Below are positions 17,850-27,113 of a DNA stretch of 64,000 bases, in pieces. Source of the stretch: Caviibacterium pharyngocola (GTDB lineage: Bacteria; Pseudomonadota; Gammaproteobacteria; Enterobacterales; Pasteurellaceae). The position numbers were made by a program, and so were the translations under genes. Under the pieces are notes generated by a model. That model did no database searches, was not told the DNA's origin, and saw only the letters and a list, made by a program, of their open reading frames with translations. The stretch is from contig NZ_PHGZ01000006.1 in the NCBI RefSeq assembly GCF_002795405.1, positions 1-64,000 on the forward strand. The letters run 5' to 3'. The number at the start of each line of letters is the position of its first letter. Position 1 is the first letter of the stretch.

Positions 17850-19217
17850 ATGTCGGAAATAATGTGGGATTTGGCATTAATTCAAAAATATAATCAATCC
17901 GGGCCGCGTTACACCTCATACCCGACCGCGCTGGAATTCAATTCGGATTATACGGACGAGGATTTTAAACACGCGGCGGCGCGCTATCCTGAACGTCCGT
18001 TATCGCTTTATGTGCATATTCCGTTTTGTCATAAACTCTGTTATTTCTGCGCCTGCAACAAAACTATCACCCGGCACCGCCATAAAGCGGATATTTATTT
18101 GGATTATTTGGAAAAAGAAATCCAAACTCGCGCGGCGTTATTTCGCCAACGCACAGTAACGCAAATTCACTGGGGCGGCGGCACGCCCACTTATTTAAGC
18201 GAGCAACAATCCGCGCGTTTAATGGCAATGTTGCGCGCGAATTTTACCATTGCGCCGCAAGCGGAAATCAGTATCGAAATGGATCCGCGCGAAATCGAAT
18301 TATCAATGTTGGAACATTTGCATCGTATCGGGTTTAACCGCATTAGTATGGGCGTGCAAGATTTTAACAAAGACGTGCAAAAAGCGGTGAACCGCGAGCA
18401 AGACGAAGATTTTATTCAGGCCTTACTTGTGCGTGCGCGCGAACTGGGTTTTAAATCCACCAATTTGGATTTGATTTACGGCTTGCCGCTGCAAACGGTC
18501 GAAAGTTTTATGTTCACTTTGCAAAAAGTGATCGAACTCAATCCCGATCGTCTCAGCGTGTTCAACTACGCGCATTTGCCGAGCCGTTTTGCCGGTCAGG
18601 CAAAAATTAAAGATCACCAACTTCCGGCGCCGGAAACCAAACTGACGATTTTGCAAAAAACTATCGAAACGCTAAATGGCGCCGGTTATCGTTTCATCGG
18701 AATGGATCACTTCGCTAAACCGGACGATGAACTGGCGATTGCGCAGCAAAACGGCGTGTTACACCGCAATTTCCAAGGTTACACCACACAAGAAGAATGC
18801 GATTTGTTAGGCTTGGGCGTATCGGCAATCAGTTTGTTGGGCGATACTTACGCGCAAAATCAAAAAGAATTGAAACATTATTATGCCGCGGTGGAAGAAA
18901 CCGGTATCGCGCTGCATAAAGGCTTGGTGATGACGCAGGAAGATTGTTTGCGTCGCGATGTGATCAAACAATTAATCTGTAATTTTAAATTGGATTATCA
19001 GCCGATCGAACGGCAATATCATATTGATTTCAAAAGCCATTTTGCCGAAGATCTGGAACTGCTACAACCGCTGGCGCAAGACGGATTGATTGCGATTGCA
19101 CCGAACGGCTTGCAAGTTTCCGCCAAAGGGCGTTTGTTAATCCGCAATATTTGTTTATGTTTCGACACTTATTCCAGACAACAAGCGCGACGCCAACAAT
19201 TCTCGCGTATCATCTAA
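17850..19217 (+). CDS. hemN: oxygen-independent coproporphyrinogen III dehydrogenase
   Basis: 455 residues (E. coli 457). HemN is a radical-SAM enzyme that decarboxylates coproporphyrinogen III to protoporphyrinogen IX without oxygen. The radical-SAM cluster motif is FCHKLCYFCAC: Cys60, Cys64, Cys67, with the extra HemN Cys69. Y54 and the HWGGGTPTYL segment (about 109-118) are also typical. The true HemN length and N-terminal SGPRYTSYPTALEF (residues 17-30) separate it from HemW paralogues. GGGGAAGG precedes the ATG. An anaerobic haem route fits the nitrate-respiration genes elsewhere in the window. Confidence 0.97.
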   Translation: MSEIMWDLALIQKYNQSGPRYTSYPTALEFNSDYTDEDFKHAAARYPERPLSLYVHIPFCHKLCYFCACNKTITRHRHKADIYLDYLEKEIQTRAALFRQRTVTQIHWGGGTPTYLSEQQSARLMAMLRANFTIAPQAEISIEMDPREIELSMLEHLHRIGFNRISMGVQDFNKDVQKAVNREQDEDFIQALLVRARELGFKSTNLDLIYGLPLQTVESFMFTLQKVIELNPDRLSVFNYAHLPSRFAGQAKIKDHQLPAPETKLTILQKTIETLNGAGYRFIGMDHFAKPDDELAIAQQNGVLHRNFQGYTTQEECDLLGLGVSAISLLGDTYAQNQKELKHYYAAVEETGIALHKGLVMTQEDCLRRDVIKQLICNFKLDYQPIERQYHIDFKSHFAEDLELLQPLAQDGLIAIAPNGLQVSAKGRLLIRNICLCFDTYSRQQARRQQFSRII

Positions 19218-19265
19218 ACAAAAAGTGCGGTTAAAATCTTGGAAATTTTTAACCGCGCTTTTGTT
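19217..19265. terminator. long hairpin terminator between hemN and yjgR
   Basis: AACAAAAAGTGCGGTTAAAA (19217-19236) pairs along its length with TTTTTAACCGCGCTTTTGTT (19246-19265). The left arm contains an uptake signal; the right arm is a one-base variant of it. It serves both convergent genes. Confidence 0.8.
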
Positions 19266-19285
19266 CAAACTCACACTAAGCCGTT

Positions 19286-20785
19286 TTATTTTTTCAACGC
19301 GCCCAAAATGCCGCGCATAATTTGTTTGGTGATTTGGTTACGAATATTCCGCCCGACGGATTTTGCCACGCTGCTGACCACTTGTTCGGTGACGGTCAGT
19401 TGTTCGCCTTTTTTCTTGGTGCCGAAAATCATTCGGCTTAAGCTGCCCATAATGCCGTTGTCATTTTCCTCTTGCGCTTGTTGCACTTGTTTTTGTGCAA
19501 CGGCGGCGAGATCCGCTTGTTGGTTCAACACTTCGAAAGCGGATTCGTTATCCACATAAGCATTATAATAAGCGAACAGATCATCCGCGTTCACTTGCGC
19601 TTGGCGTTCCTCAGCGCCGAGCGGTTTGAGTCGGCTTTTCGGCGGATAAATATAAGCGATTTCAACGGGCGTCGGCATACCTTTTTCATCTAAAAACGAC
19701 ACCAAAGCTTGACCTACACCCAACGTGGAAATAGTTTCCACCACATTCACCTTCGGATTAGAACGGAAGGTTTCCGCCGCGGATTTCACTGCTTTTTGAT
19801 CGCGCGGCGTAAAGGCGCGCAAGGCGTGTTGCACGCGATTACCAAGCTGCCCTAACACGGTATCCGGCAAGTCCAGCGGATTTTGCGTGACGAAATAAAT
19901 ACCGACGCCTTTCGAACGGATTAAGCGCACCACTTGTTCGACTTTATCCACCAATACGCTCGGCGCGCCGTCGAATAATAAATGGGCTTCATCGAAGAAC
20001 ATCACGAATTTCGGTTTGTCCGGATCGCCCACTTCCGGCAGATTTTCAAACAATTCCGCCATTAACCATAACAAAAACGCGCTGTACATTCGCGGTGAAT
20101 TGATCAGTTTTTCCGAATTCAACACATTAATTACGCCGCGTCCGTCGCGGGTTTGTAGCCAATCTTCCAAATTTAACGCCGGTTCGCCGAATAAATTGGT
20201 TGCACCTTCGTTTTCTAAGGTCAACAACGCGCGTTGAATGGCGCCGACGCTGGCGGCGGAAACGTTGCCGTATTCCACTTGGAACGTTTTGGCGTTTTCC
20301 GCCACATATTTCAACATTGCGCGTAAATCTTTCAAATCGATCAACAGTAAACCTTTGTCATCGGCGACGCGGAATACCAAGTTGAGCAAACCTTCTTGCG
20401 TGGCGTTGAGGTTTAACAATCGGGAAAGTAACAGCGGGCCCATTTCTGAAATGGTGGTGCGCAGCGGAATGCCGGTTTCGCCGAAAACATCCCAAAAGGA
20501 AACGGGATAACCGCTTAAATAATCTTGCCCGCCGAGCTGAAATTGTTCGATCCGTTCGGCGATTTTGCCTTGTAATTCACCGGCATTAACCAAACCCGAT
20601 AAGTCACCTTTTACGTCAACTAAAAAAACCGGTACGCCGTCATCGCTGAAGGCTTCCGCCATTTTGCGTAAAGTCACGGTTTTGCCCGTGCCGGTTGCGC
20701 CGGCGATTAAGCCGTGGCGATTCGCCATTTTTGCCGTGATACCTGAAATTTGACCTTGTTCGGTTTGAGCCAATGAATATTGCAT
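19286..20785 (-). CDS. yjgR: HerA-like ATPase of the YjgR/DUF853 family
   Basis: 499 residues (E. coli YjgR 500). It has Walker A GATGTGKT (29-36) and a Walker B in KFVMFFDEAH (about 245-254), the hexameric HerA/FtsK-like ATPase pattern. A C-terminal helix-rich tail carries LGNRVQHALRAFTPRDQKAV near 315, a stretch strongly conserved in the family. YjgR's cellular job is not known; HerA relatives move along DNA in repair or defence. No nuclease partner gene lies next to it here, so a housekeeping role is more likely. It converges on hemN. Confidence 0.9.
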   Translation of the reverse strand: MQYSLAQTEQGQISGITAKMANRHGLIAGATGTGKTVTLRKMAEAFSDDGVPVFLVDVKGDLSGLVNAGELQGKIAERIEQFQLGGQDYLSGYPVSFWDVFGETGIPLRTTISEMGPLLLSRLLNLNATQEGLLNLVFRVADDKGLLLIDLKDLRAMLKYVAENAKTFQVEYGNVSAASVGAIQRALLTLENEGATNLFGEPALNLEDWLQTRDGRGVINVLNSEKLINSPRMYSAFLLWLMAELFENLPEVGDPDKPKFVMFFDEAHLLFDGAPSVLVDKVEQVVRLIRSKGVGIYFVTQNPLDLPDTVLGQLGNRVQHALRAFTPRDQKAVKSAAETFRSNPKVNVVETISTLGVGQALVSFLDEKGMPTPVEIAYIYPPKSRLKPLGAEERQAQVNADDLFAYYNAYVDNESAFEVLNQQADLAAVAQKQVQQAQEENDNGIMGSLSRMIFGTKKKGEQLTVTEQVVSSVAKSVGRNIRNQITKQIMRGILGALKK

Positions 20786-20899
20786 AATGTTGTCCTTAGG
20801 TGATGAAGAATCTCCGTTGCATAATAAGGAAAAAATAAAGTGCGGTCAAAAATTTCCGTGTTTTATGTTATGCTTGAACGACTAAAAAGGATGAGGAAA

Positions 20900-21391
20900 A
20901 TGTCAGAAATTTCACCAAAAACCACCGCACTTTGCCCTTGTCAATCGGGGGCGGATTATGCAAGCTGTTGTGGCGCCTTGCATTGCGGACGCAAGCAAGC
21001 AGATAATGCCGAACAATTAATGCGCTCGCGTTATGCGGCGTTTGTGCTGAAACAGATTGATTATATCGTGCAAACCACCGTGCCGTCGCAGCAGGCGTTA
21101 TTGGAGCGCGAGGCGTTGCAACAATGGGCGGATAATACGATTTGGCAAGGATTGAAGATTTTGTCGCACCGACCGGCGTTGGGTAAAACGCATAGTGCGG
21201 TGGAATTCGAGGCGTTTTTTGCCACGGAAAACGGCGTACAAACCCATCACGAAAATTCTTTATTCGTAAAAATTGCCGATCGTTGGTTTTTTGTGGATCC
21301 GACCGTGCCGTTGCCTAAGCAAAAACAGCCTTGCTTGTGTGGTTCGGGGAAGAAATTCAAACATTGTTGCGGGGAATTATTATGCCTATAA
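20900..21391 (+). CDS. ychJ: YchJ family SEC-C motif protein
   Basis: 163 residues from ATG 20900, chosen because AAGG lies nine bases upstream and the protein then starts [14 protein letters not shown]. Upstream frame residues are not family-like. Two SEC-C zinc motifs frame the protein: [14 protein letters not shown] near the start and [14 protein letters not shown] at the end. Between them is an NTF2-like domain ([14 protein letters not shown]). The function of this family is unknown. The end overlaps the start of yihY by ten bases. Uptake signals flank the start (20837, 20924). Confidence 0.92.
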   Translation: MSEISPKTTALCPCQSGADYASCCGALHCGRKQADNAEQLMRSRYAAFVLKQIDYIVQTTVPSQQALLEREALQQWADNTIWQGLKILSHRPALGKTHSAVEFEAFFATENGVQTHHENSLFVKIADRWFFVDPTVPLPKQKQPCLCGSGKKFKHCCGELLCL

Positions 21392-22248
21392 CATTCGGAA
21401 AGATAAGTGTTTTTTTGAAAGTATTTTGGTATCGGTTTAATCAAAATAAATTGACCCAAGCCGCCGGTTATTTAACTTATAGCACAATGTTGGCGTTGGT
21501 GCCGTTGATTATGGTGATTTTCTCGGTGTTTTCCGCTTTTCCGGTATTTAATGAAGTGACCGGCGAATTAAAACAGTTTATTTTCACCAATTTTGCACCT
21601 TCCGCCAGTGATACGGTGGGGGAATATATCGATCAATTCGTGAATAATTCCAAGCAAATGAGCGCGGTCGGTATCGTCAGTTTAATTGTGGTGGCGCTGA
21701 TGTTGATTAATTCCATTGATCGCACCTTAAACTCCATTTGGCAGGACACCGGCGTGCGCCCGACGGTTTTTTCTTTCGCTATTTATTGGCTGATTTTAAC
21801 TTTAGGGCCGGTGATTATGGCGACCAGTATAGGGATTAGCACCTATGTAACCGGTTTGGCGAAAGATATTTTGGCGACGGATTTATCTTTGCCTTTCGGC
21901 TTGAAGTTATTAAGTCTCGTGCCGTTTGTGTTGACGTGGTTTATTTTCACGCTGATTTATACCGTGGTGCCGACGAAAAAAGTCAGCATTAAACATTCCG
22001 CCGTAGGTGCTTTGGTCGCAGCAGTATTTTTCACCTTGGGCAAACAGGCGTTTGCGTGGTATATCACCAATTTCCCGTCCTATCAGTTAATTTACGGCGC
22101 AATGGCGACTTTGCCGATAATGTTATTGTGGCTCCAACTGAGCTGGATTGCCGTGCTCCTCGGCGCGCAGTTGGCGGCGGTGTTGGCGGATATGCGTTTG
22201 TTAAAACAGGGCGAATTGGCATTAGAACAAATTAAGGATAAAAAATGA
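21382..22248 (+). CDS. yihY: YihY/BrkB family inner-membrane protein
   Basis: 288 residues from ATG 21382, preceded by GCGGGGA. The longer open frame adds residues overlapping ychJ that do not fit the family. Six transmembrane helices are visible, with the conserved start [17 protein letters not shown] (about 27-43) and the [11 protein letters not shown] loop near 110. The family was once annotated as ribonuclease BN, which has been shown to be wrong; its role is still open. The start overlaps ychJ by ten bases and the stop overlaps dtd as ATGA, so all three are probably co-translated. Confidence 0.92.
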   Translation: MPITFGKISVFLKVFWYRFNQNKLTQAAGYLTYSTMLALVPLIMVIFSVFSAFPVFNEVTGELKQFIFTNFAPSASDTVGEYIDQFVNNSKQMSAVGIVSLIVVALMLINSIDRTLNSIWQDTGVRPTVFSFAIYWLILTLGPVIMATSIGISTYVTGLAKDILATDLSLPFGLKLLSLVPFVLTWFIFTLIYTVVPTKKVSIKHSAVGALVAAVFFTLGKQAFAWYITNFPSYQLIYGAMATLPIMLLWLQLSWIAVLLGAQLAAVLADMRLLKQGELALEQIKDKK

Positions 22249-22679
22249 TTGCGTTAATTCAACGGGTGACTCAGGCGAATGTGAAAGTGAATCAAGAAAT
22301 TGTCGGCGAAATCGGCGGTGGATTATTGGTATTGCTTGGGGTGGAACAGGGCGACGATAAACAAAAAGCCGATCGTTTGGCGGAAAAGGTGCTGAATTAT
22401 CGTGTATTTTCCGATAAAGACGGCAAAATGAACTTAAACGTGCAACAAGCCGGCGGAGAATTGTTAGTGGTTTCGCAATTCACTTTAGCGGCGGATACGC
22501 AAAAAGGCTTGCGCCCGAGTTTTTCTAAAGGCGCCGCGCCGGCATTGGCGGAGGAACTTTATCAATATTTTATCCAAAAGTGCGGTGAAAAAATTGCCGT
22601 TTCTAGCGGAATTTTCGCCGCCGATATGCAAGTCGGTTTGATAAATGATGGACCTGTGACCTTTTGGTTAAGCGTTTGA
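22245..22679 (+). CDS. dtd: D-aminoacyl-tRNA deacylase
   Basis: 144 residues (E. coli 145). Dtd removes D-amino acids and misacylated glycine from tRNA. Motifs: [10 protein letters not shown] (about 75-84) with the SQFT core and [12 protein letters not shown] (about 88-99), plus the cross-subunit Gly-Pro motif NDGPVTFWL near the C-terminus. Starts inside the yihY stop (ATGA). The gene order ychJ-yihY-dtd suggests co-transcription only; no functional link is known. Confidence 0.97.
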   Translation: MIALIQRVTQANVKVNQEIVGEIGGGLLVLLGVEQGDDKQKADRLAEKVLNYRVFSDKDGKMNLNVQQAGGELLVVSQFTLAADTQKGLRPSFSKGAAPALAEELYQYFIQKCGEKIAVSSGIFAADMQVGLINDGPVTFWLSV

Positions 22680-22746
22680 TCCGAGCGAAAAAGTCGGTTT
22701 TTCTGGAAAAATTCGCGTTTTTTTGCTAAATTAATGCCCTTTCGTG

Positions 22747-22837
22747 AGTTAATAAGTGAAGATTATTAACTTTCCTTCTGTGTTTTCTGCTCGAAAACAC
22801 TCATAACAATCCTAGTATTTGATTAATACGAATTAGG
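22747..22837 (+). other. three consecutive hairpins in the gltS leader
   Basis: Three inverted repeats lie in a row: AGTTAATAA/TTATTAACT (22747-22771, 9 bp), GTGTTTTC/GAAAACAC (22780-22800, 8 bp) and CCTA-GTATT with AATAC-TAGG (22811-22837, 9 bp with a four-base bulge). They lie between dtd and gltS and none has a strong T-run. Confidence 0.55.
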
Positions 22838-22860
22838 AAAACAATCAAAAAAGAGGATGT

Positions 22861-24069
22861 ATGATTTTTGATACATATGAAACCGTAGCGCTGGCTTGTT
22901 TGGTGCTGTTGGTCGGTTATTTTTTAGTAAAGCGCATTCGCTTTCTTAATTATTATAATATTCCTGAGCCGGTGGTCGGCGGCTTTCTGGTTGCGATAAT
23001 TTTAACGGTGGTTCATCAAATTTGGGGGCTAAGTTTTAGTTTCGACACCGATTTGCAACGCACAATGATGTTGGTATTTTTTAGCTCTATCGGTTTAAGC
23101 GCCAATTTTGCCCGTTTGGTGAAAGGCGGAAAACCCTTGGTAATTTTCTTATTTGCCGCCGCCGGATTAATTGCCTTGCAAAATACGGTGGGTATTTTCG
23201 GTTCGATATTATTGGGATTGGATCCGGCATACGGTTTAATCGCCGGTTCGGTGACATTAACCGGCGGACACGGTACCGGTGCAGCGTGGGCGGAAGATTT
23301 AACAGCGCGATTCGGCATTCAAGGCGCAATGGAATTGGCAATGGCTTGTGCCACGTTCGGCTTGGTGCTGGGCGGAATTATCGGCGGTCCGGTAGCGAGC
23401 TTTTTGTTAAAACGCTTGCATAAAGACGAAGTGCCGGAAGACGAAAATGTGGACGACGTGGAAGAAGCGTTCGAAAAACCGGTTTATCGTCGTAAGATCA
23501 ACACGCGCTCGGTGATCGAAACCATTACGATGATGTCCCTTTGTTTGTTTGTCGGACAGCATTTGGATATGTGGACAAAAGGCACCGCACTTCAGCTACC
23601 GACATTCGTCTGGTGTTTGTTTACCGGCGTGATTATTCGTAATTCTCTTTCGTTATTATTTAAGTTTAAAGTAGCGGATGAAGCCATTGATGTATTGGGA
23701 ACAGTGGGCTTATCCATTTTCTTGGCGATTGCTTTAATGTCTCTCAAATTGTGGGAACTTGCCGGTTTAGCGCTGCCGATTTTTGTGATTTTGATCGTTC
23801 AAGTGGCGGTGATGGCGGTGTATGCCGTGTTTGTGACTTATCGCGCGATGGGTAAAGATTACGACGCTATCGTATTAAGCGCGGGTCATTGCGGTTTTGG
23901 GCTCGGGGCGACGCCAACAGCGGTAGCGAATATGCAAGCAGTAACGTCTCATTACGGTCCGTCTCACAAAGCGTTTTTAATCGTGCCGATGGTCGGAGCA
24001 TTTTTCATTGATTTATTAAATGCCAGCTTGTTAAAAGTGTTCGTCGAAGTGGCGGCATTTTTCCATTAA
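22861..24069 (+). CDS. gltS: sodium/glutamate symporter
   Basis: 402 residues (E. coli 401). GltS imports glutamate with sodium across the inner membrane. Two five-helix repeats are visible, each with a re-entrant loop motif: LTGGHGTGAAW (about 138-148) and SAGHCGFGLGATPTAVANM (about 340-358). A charged cytoplasmic loop (KDEVPEDENVDDVEEA) lies between the halves, as in the family. AAGAGGATGT precedes the ATG. The leader has three hairpins, and the gene ends at an uptake-signal terminator. Confidence 0.96.
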   Translation: MIFDTYETVALACLVLLVGYFLVKRIRFLNYYNIPEPVVGGFLVAIILTVVHQIWGLSFSFDTDLQRTMMLVFFSSIGLSANFARLVKGGKPLVIFLFAAAGLIALQNTVGIFGSILLGLDPAYGLIAGSVTLTGGHGTGAAWAEDLTARFGIQGAMELAMACATFGLVLGGIIGGPVASFLLKRLHKDEVPEDENVDDVEEAFEKPVYRRKINTRSVIETITMMSLCLFVGQHLDMWTKGTALQLPTFVWCLFTGVIIRNSLSLLFKFKVADEAIDVLGTVGLSIFLAIALMSLKLWELAGLALPIFVILIVQVAVMAVYAVFVTYRAMGKDYDAIVLSAGHCGFGLGATPTAVANMQAVTSHYGPSHKAFLIVPMVGAFFIDLLNASLLKVFVEVAAFFH

Positions 24070-24127
24070 TCAGGACAAAAATTTGCGGCTAAAACAATTT
24101 AGCCGTAGATTTTTCTAAACAAACGAT

Positions 24128-24160
24128 AAAAGTGCGGTCGATTTTGACCGCATTTTTTAT
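24128..24160 (+). terminator. gltS terminator built on an uptake signal
   Basis: AAAAGTGCGGTC (24128-24139) pairs with GACCGCATTTT beginning at 24146, followed by more T. One base differs from a perfect pair. Confidence 0.8.
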
Positions 24161-24196
24161 TTTCGTTCAAAAAATCGATTTTCTTAGTAAAAAATA

Positions 24197-24226
24197 TTGA
24201 CCACAGGTTAAATGCTGTTTTATCTT
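24197..24226 (+). promoter_or_regulatory. candidate promoter of the dpp operon
   Basis: TTGACC (24197-24202) and TATCTT (24221-24226) with an 18-base spacer, about 105 bases before dppA. The leader then contains GGCGA/TCGCC (24240-24255) and ACCGCC/GGCGGT (24266-24299) inverted repeats. Confidence 0.45.
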
Positions 24227-24301
24227 GAAGATATTGTTCGGCGAAATTTATCGCCGCAAACGATCACCGCCGGATATTTCTTTTCTTAAAACGGGCGGTA
24301 A

Positions 24302-24311
24302 AACACAATAT
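24302..24311 (+). promoter_or_regulatory. GcvB-like sRNA target in the dppA leader
   Basis: AACACAATAT lies 22 bases before the dppA start, next to the ribosome-binding site. It differs by one base from AACACAACAT, the CA-rich target type of the Pasteurellaceae/enteric GcvB small RNA, which is known to repress dppA. The gcvB gene itself is not in this window. Confidence 0.4.
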
Positions 24312-24333
24312 CAACCACTGCTAAGAGGCTTTT

Positions 24334-25935
24334 ATGAAACGTTCTGCAAAACTCTCATTAACTGCGCTTGCCTTATTGACTTCTTCAATGGCATTCGGCG
24401 CACCGAAAACCTTGGTTTATTGTTCCGAGGCGTCACCTTCTTATTTAAACCCGCAATTAGTTTCCGACGGTGCAAGTATCGACGCCGGCGGGCAGCAAAT
24501 TTTTAACCGTTTGACCAATTTTGAAAACGGCGGCACCAAGGTAATTCCGTCTCTTGCGGAAAGTTGGGAAATTTCCGATGACGGCAAAGTTTATACTTTC
24601 CATTTGCGTAAAGGGGTGAAATTCCACAGCAATAAAGCCTTCAAACCGAGCCGCGATTTAAATGCCGACGATGTACTGTTTTCCATTAATCGCCAGTTGG
24701 ATACCAATCATCCGTACCATAAGGTCTCCGGCGGTAACTATGAATATTTTATCGGTATGGATATGCCGAATATTATCGATAAAGTAGAGAAAACGGACGA
24801 TTATACGGTGAAATTTACCTTAAAAGTGCCGAACGCGCCGTTTTTGGCGAATTTAGCGATGGATTTCGCTTCCATTTTCTCGGCGGAATACGCGGAACAA
24901 ATGTTAAAAGCGGGTACGCCGGATAAAGTGGATAACGAGCCGATCGGTACCGGGCCGTTTGAATTCGTTTCTTACCAAAAAGATTCTACTTTGCGCTATA
25001 AAGCCTTCGAAGATTATTGGGAAGGTAAAGCGCCGATTGATCGTTTAGTGTTCTCCATTACGCCGGATGCTTCCGTGCGCTATGCGAAATTGCAAAAAGG
25101 CGAATGTCACGTAATGCCGTATCCGAATCCGGCGGATATTGAGAAAATGAAAGCGGACGATTCGGTGAACTTGTTAAACGAAGCGGGATTGAATATCGGT
25201 TATTTAAACTTTAACGTGCAGAAAAAACCGTTCGATAACGTGAAAGTACGCCAAGCGTTGAGCTATGCGGTGAATAAAGAAGCGATTCTCGCCGCGGTTT
25301 ATCAAGGTGCCGGTCAAGTGGCGAAAAACCCGATTCCACCGACAATGTGGAGCTATAACAATGCGATTCAAGATTATGAATACAATCCGGAAAAAGCCAA
25401 AGCCTTGTTGAAAGAAGCCGGTTTTGAAAACGGTTTCGAAACGGATATTTGGGCGATGCCGGTGTCACGTCCGTATAACCCGAATGCGCGTCGTATGGCG
25501 GAATTGATTCAAGCGGACTGGGAAAAAGTCGGCGTGAAAAGCAAAATCGTCAGCTATGAATGGGGCGAATATTTAAAACGGATGCGTAACGGCGATCATC
25601 AAACCGGTTTGATGGGCTGGACGGGCGATAACGGGGATCCGGATAACTTCTTGAATACCTTGTTAAGCTGTGCGTCCGTGGTGCAAGGTTCCAACTATGC
25701 GAAATTCTGTAATGCGGACTTCGATAAATTAGTGGTGACCGCTTCGCAAATTTCCGATCAAGCGGAACGCACCAAACTTTACGAACAAGCGCAACAAGTG
25801 TTTAAAGAGCAAGCACCGTGGATTACGATTGCGCACTCGACCACTTATATTCCGGTTCGTAAGGAAGTGAAAAACTATGTCATTAACCCGTTCGGTTTGC
25901 ATCCGTTCTATGGTATTGATTTAGAAAGCAAATAA
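24334..25935 (+). CDS. dppA: dipeptide ABC transporter periplasmic binding protein
   Basis: 533 residues (E. coli 535). A Sec signal peptide covers about residues 1-22, ending SSMAFG-A; there is no lipobox Cys, so it is a free periplasmic protein rather than an HbpA-type lipoprotein. The family 5 solute-binding signature is seen in AESWEISDDGKVYTFHLRKG near residue 75, then EPIGTGPFEF near 210 and NIGYLNFNVQKKPFDN near 285. It binds dipeptides, and in enterics and Haemophilus related proteins also carry haem or its precursors. It is followed by a terminator-like hairpin and dppBCDF. AAGAGGC precedes the ATG. Confidence 0.95.
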   Translation: MKRSAKLSLTALALLTSSMAFGAPKTLVYCSEASPSYLNPQLVSDGASIDAGGQQIFNRLTNFENGGTKVIPSLAESWEISDDGKVYTFHLRKGVKFHSNKAFKPSRDLNADDVLFSINRQLDTNHPYHKVSGGNYEYFIGMDMPNIIDKVEKTDDYTVKFTLKVPNAPFLANLAMDFASIFSAEYAEQMLKAGTPDKVDNEPIGTGPFEFVSYQKDSTLRYKAFEDYWEGKAPIDRLVFSITPDASVRYAKLQKGECHVMPYPNPADIEKMKADDSVNLLNEAGLNIGYLNFNVQKKPFDNVKVRQALSYAVNKEAILAAVYQGAGQVAKNPIPPTMWSYNNAIQDYEYNPEKAKALLKEAGFENGFETDIWAMPVSRPYNPNARRMAELIQADWEKVGVKSKIVSYEWGEYLKRMRNGDHQTGLMGWTGDNGDPDNFLNTLLSCASVVQGSNYAKFCNADFDKLVVTASQISDQAERTKLYEQAQQVFKEQAPWITIAHSTTYIPVRKEVKNYVINPFGLHPFYGIDLESK

Positions 25936-25949
25936 TTCATATTAAGCGC

Positions 25950-25980
25950 AAACGCGGGTGTTTGCCCGCGTTTCTTCTTT
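25950..25980 (+). terminator. attenuating terminator between dppA and dppB
   Basis: AAACGCGGG (25950-25958) and CCCGCGTTT (25965-25973) form a strong 9-bp stem followed by CTTCTTTT. It would let dppA be made in excess over the membrane components. An uptake signal follows at 25984. Confidence 0.75.
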
Positions 25981-26090
25981 TCTAAAAGTGCGGTGATTTT
26001 TTTCGTTTTTTTAGTTTTAATTTATTTGGGGGAATTTTTATCTTCGGCGAATGCGAAAGATAAACAAACCTAATTCTTAAGAGAAAATCT

Positions 26091-27101
26091 ATGTTTCAAT
26101 TTCTTCTCAAGCGTATTGCGATGATTATTCCGACGTTTCTCGGCATTACGCTTTTGACCTTTGCTTTGATCCACTTGATTCCCGGCGATCCGATTGAGAT
26201 TCGGATGGGAGAGCGCGGTTTAAATCCGGAAATGCACGAGCAAATGAAAAAACAACTGGGCTTGGATCAACCCTTGTATATTCAATACGGCGACTATGTC
26301 AAAGGCATTGCGCAAGGTAATTTGGGCAATTCCTTTAAAAATAACGAGCCGGTGGTCGATGAATTTTTATCGCTGTTTCCCGCGACGATCGAATTATCCA
26401 TATTCGCCGTTTTATTTGCGGTGATTATCGGGATCCCCGCCGGTATTCTGGCGGCGGTGAAACGCGGATCGGTATTTGATCATACGGTAATGGCAGTGTC
26501 GCTGACGGGCTATTCGATGCCGATTTTCTGGTGGGGCTTGTTATTAATGTTGGTGATGTCCGTGCAGCTGGATATTACGCCGGTTTCCGGACGAATCGGC
26601 GCGGAATTTTGGATTGATAACGTCACCGGCTTTATGTTAATCGACAGCTGGCTGTCAGGCGAGCCGGGTGCGTTTAAATCCGCCGTATCCCATTTAATTT
26701 TACCGTCCGTGGTGTTGGGGACGATTCCCTTGGCGGTGATTTCGCGGATGACGCGTTCTTCAATGTTGGAAGTGTTAGGCGAAGATTATATTCGTACCGC
26801 GCGCGCCAAAGGATTAACGCCGATGCGCGTGATTATCGTACACGCCTTGCGTAATGCGCTTATTCCGGTGGTCACGGTGATCGGTTTGATTATCGGACAA
26901 TTATTATCCGGCGCAATTTTAACCGAAACTATTTTTGCTTGGCCGGGCATCGGTAAATGGGTGATCGAGGCGATTCGCGCTAGAGATTATCCGGTGGTGC
27001 AGGGGGCTATTTTAATTATCGCCACGATTATTATTTTGGTGAATTTATTGGTCGATTTAATGTATGGCGTGTTGAACCCGCGCATTCGCCATAAAAAATA
27101 A
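26091..27101 (+). CDS. dppB: dipeptide ABC transporter permease DppB
   Basis: 336 residues (E. coli 339), six transmembrane helices. N-terminal FLLKRIAMIIPTFLGIT and IHLIPGDPIEI are typical of DppB/OppB permeases. The coupling-helix EAA motif lies near RTARAKGLTPMRVIIVHALRN (about 238-258 region), which contacts the ATPases DppD and DppF. Forms a heterodimeric channel with DppC. Begins about 155 bases after dppA, downstream of the attenuator hairpin, and is 12 bases from dppC. Confidence 0.96.
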   Translation: MFQFLLKRIAMIIPTFLGITLLTFALIHLIPGDPIEIRMGERGLNPEMHEQMKKQLGLDQPLYIQYGDYVKGIAQGNLGNSFKNNEPVVDEFLSLFPATIELSIFAVLFAVIIGIPAGILAAVKRGSVFDHTVMAVSLTGYSMPIFWWGLLLMLVMSVQLDITPVSGRIGAEFWIDNVTGFMLIDSWLSGEPGAFKSAVSHLILPSVVLGTIPLAVISRMTRSSMLEVLGEDYIRTARAKGLTPMRVIIVHALRNALIPVVTVIGLIIGQLLSGAILTETIFAWPGIGKWVIEAIRARDYPVVQGAILIIATIIILVNLLVDLMYGVLNPRIRHKK

Positions 27102-27113
27102 CGGGAAAATTTT

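Noticed and set aside
19286-20785. HerA-type anti-phage system
   Set aside because: The ATPase is the widespread YjgR/DUF853 type and no nuclease, Sir2 or DUF4297 partner lies next to it.
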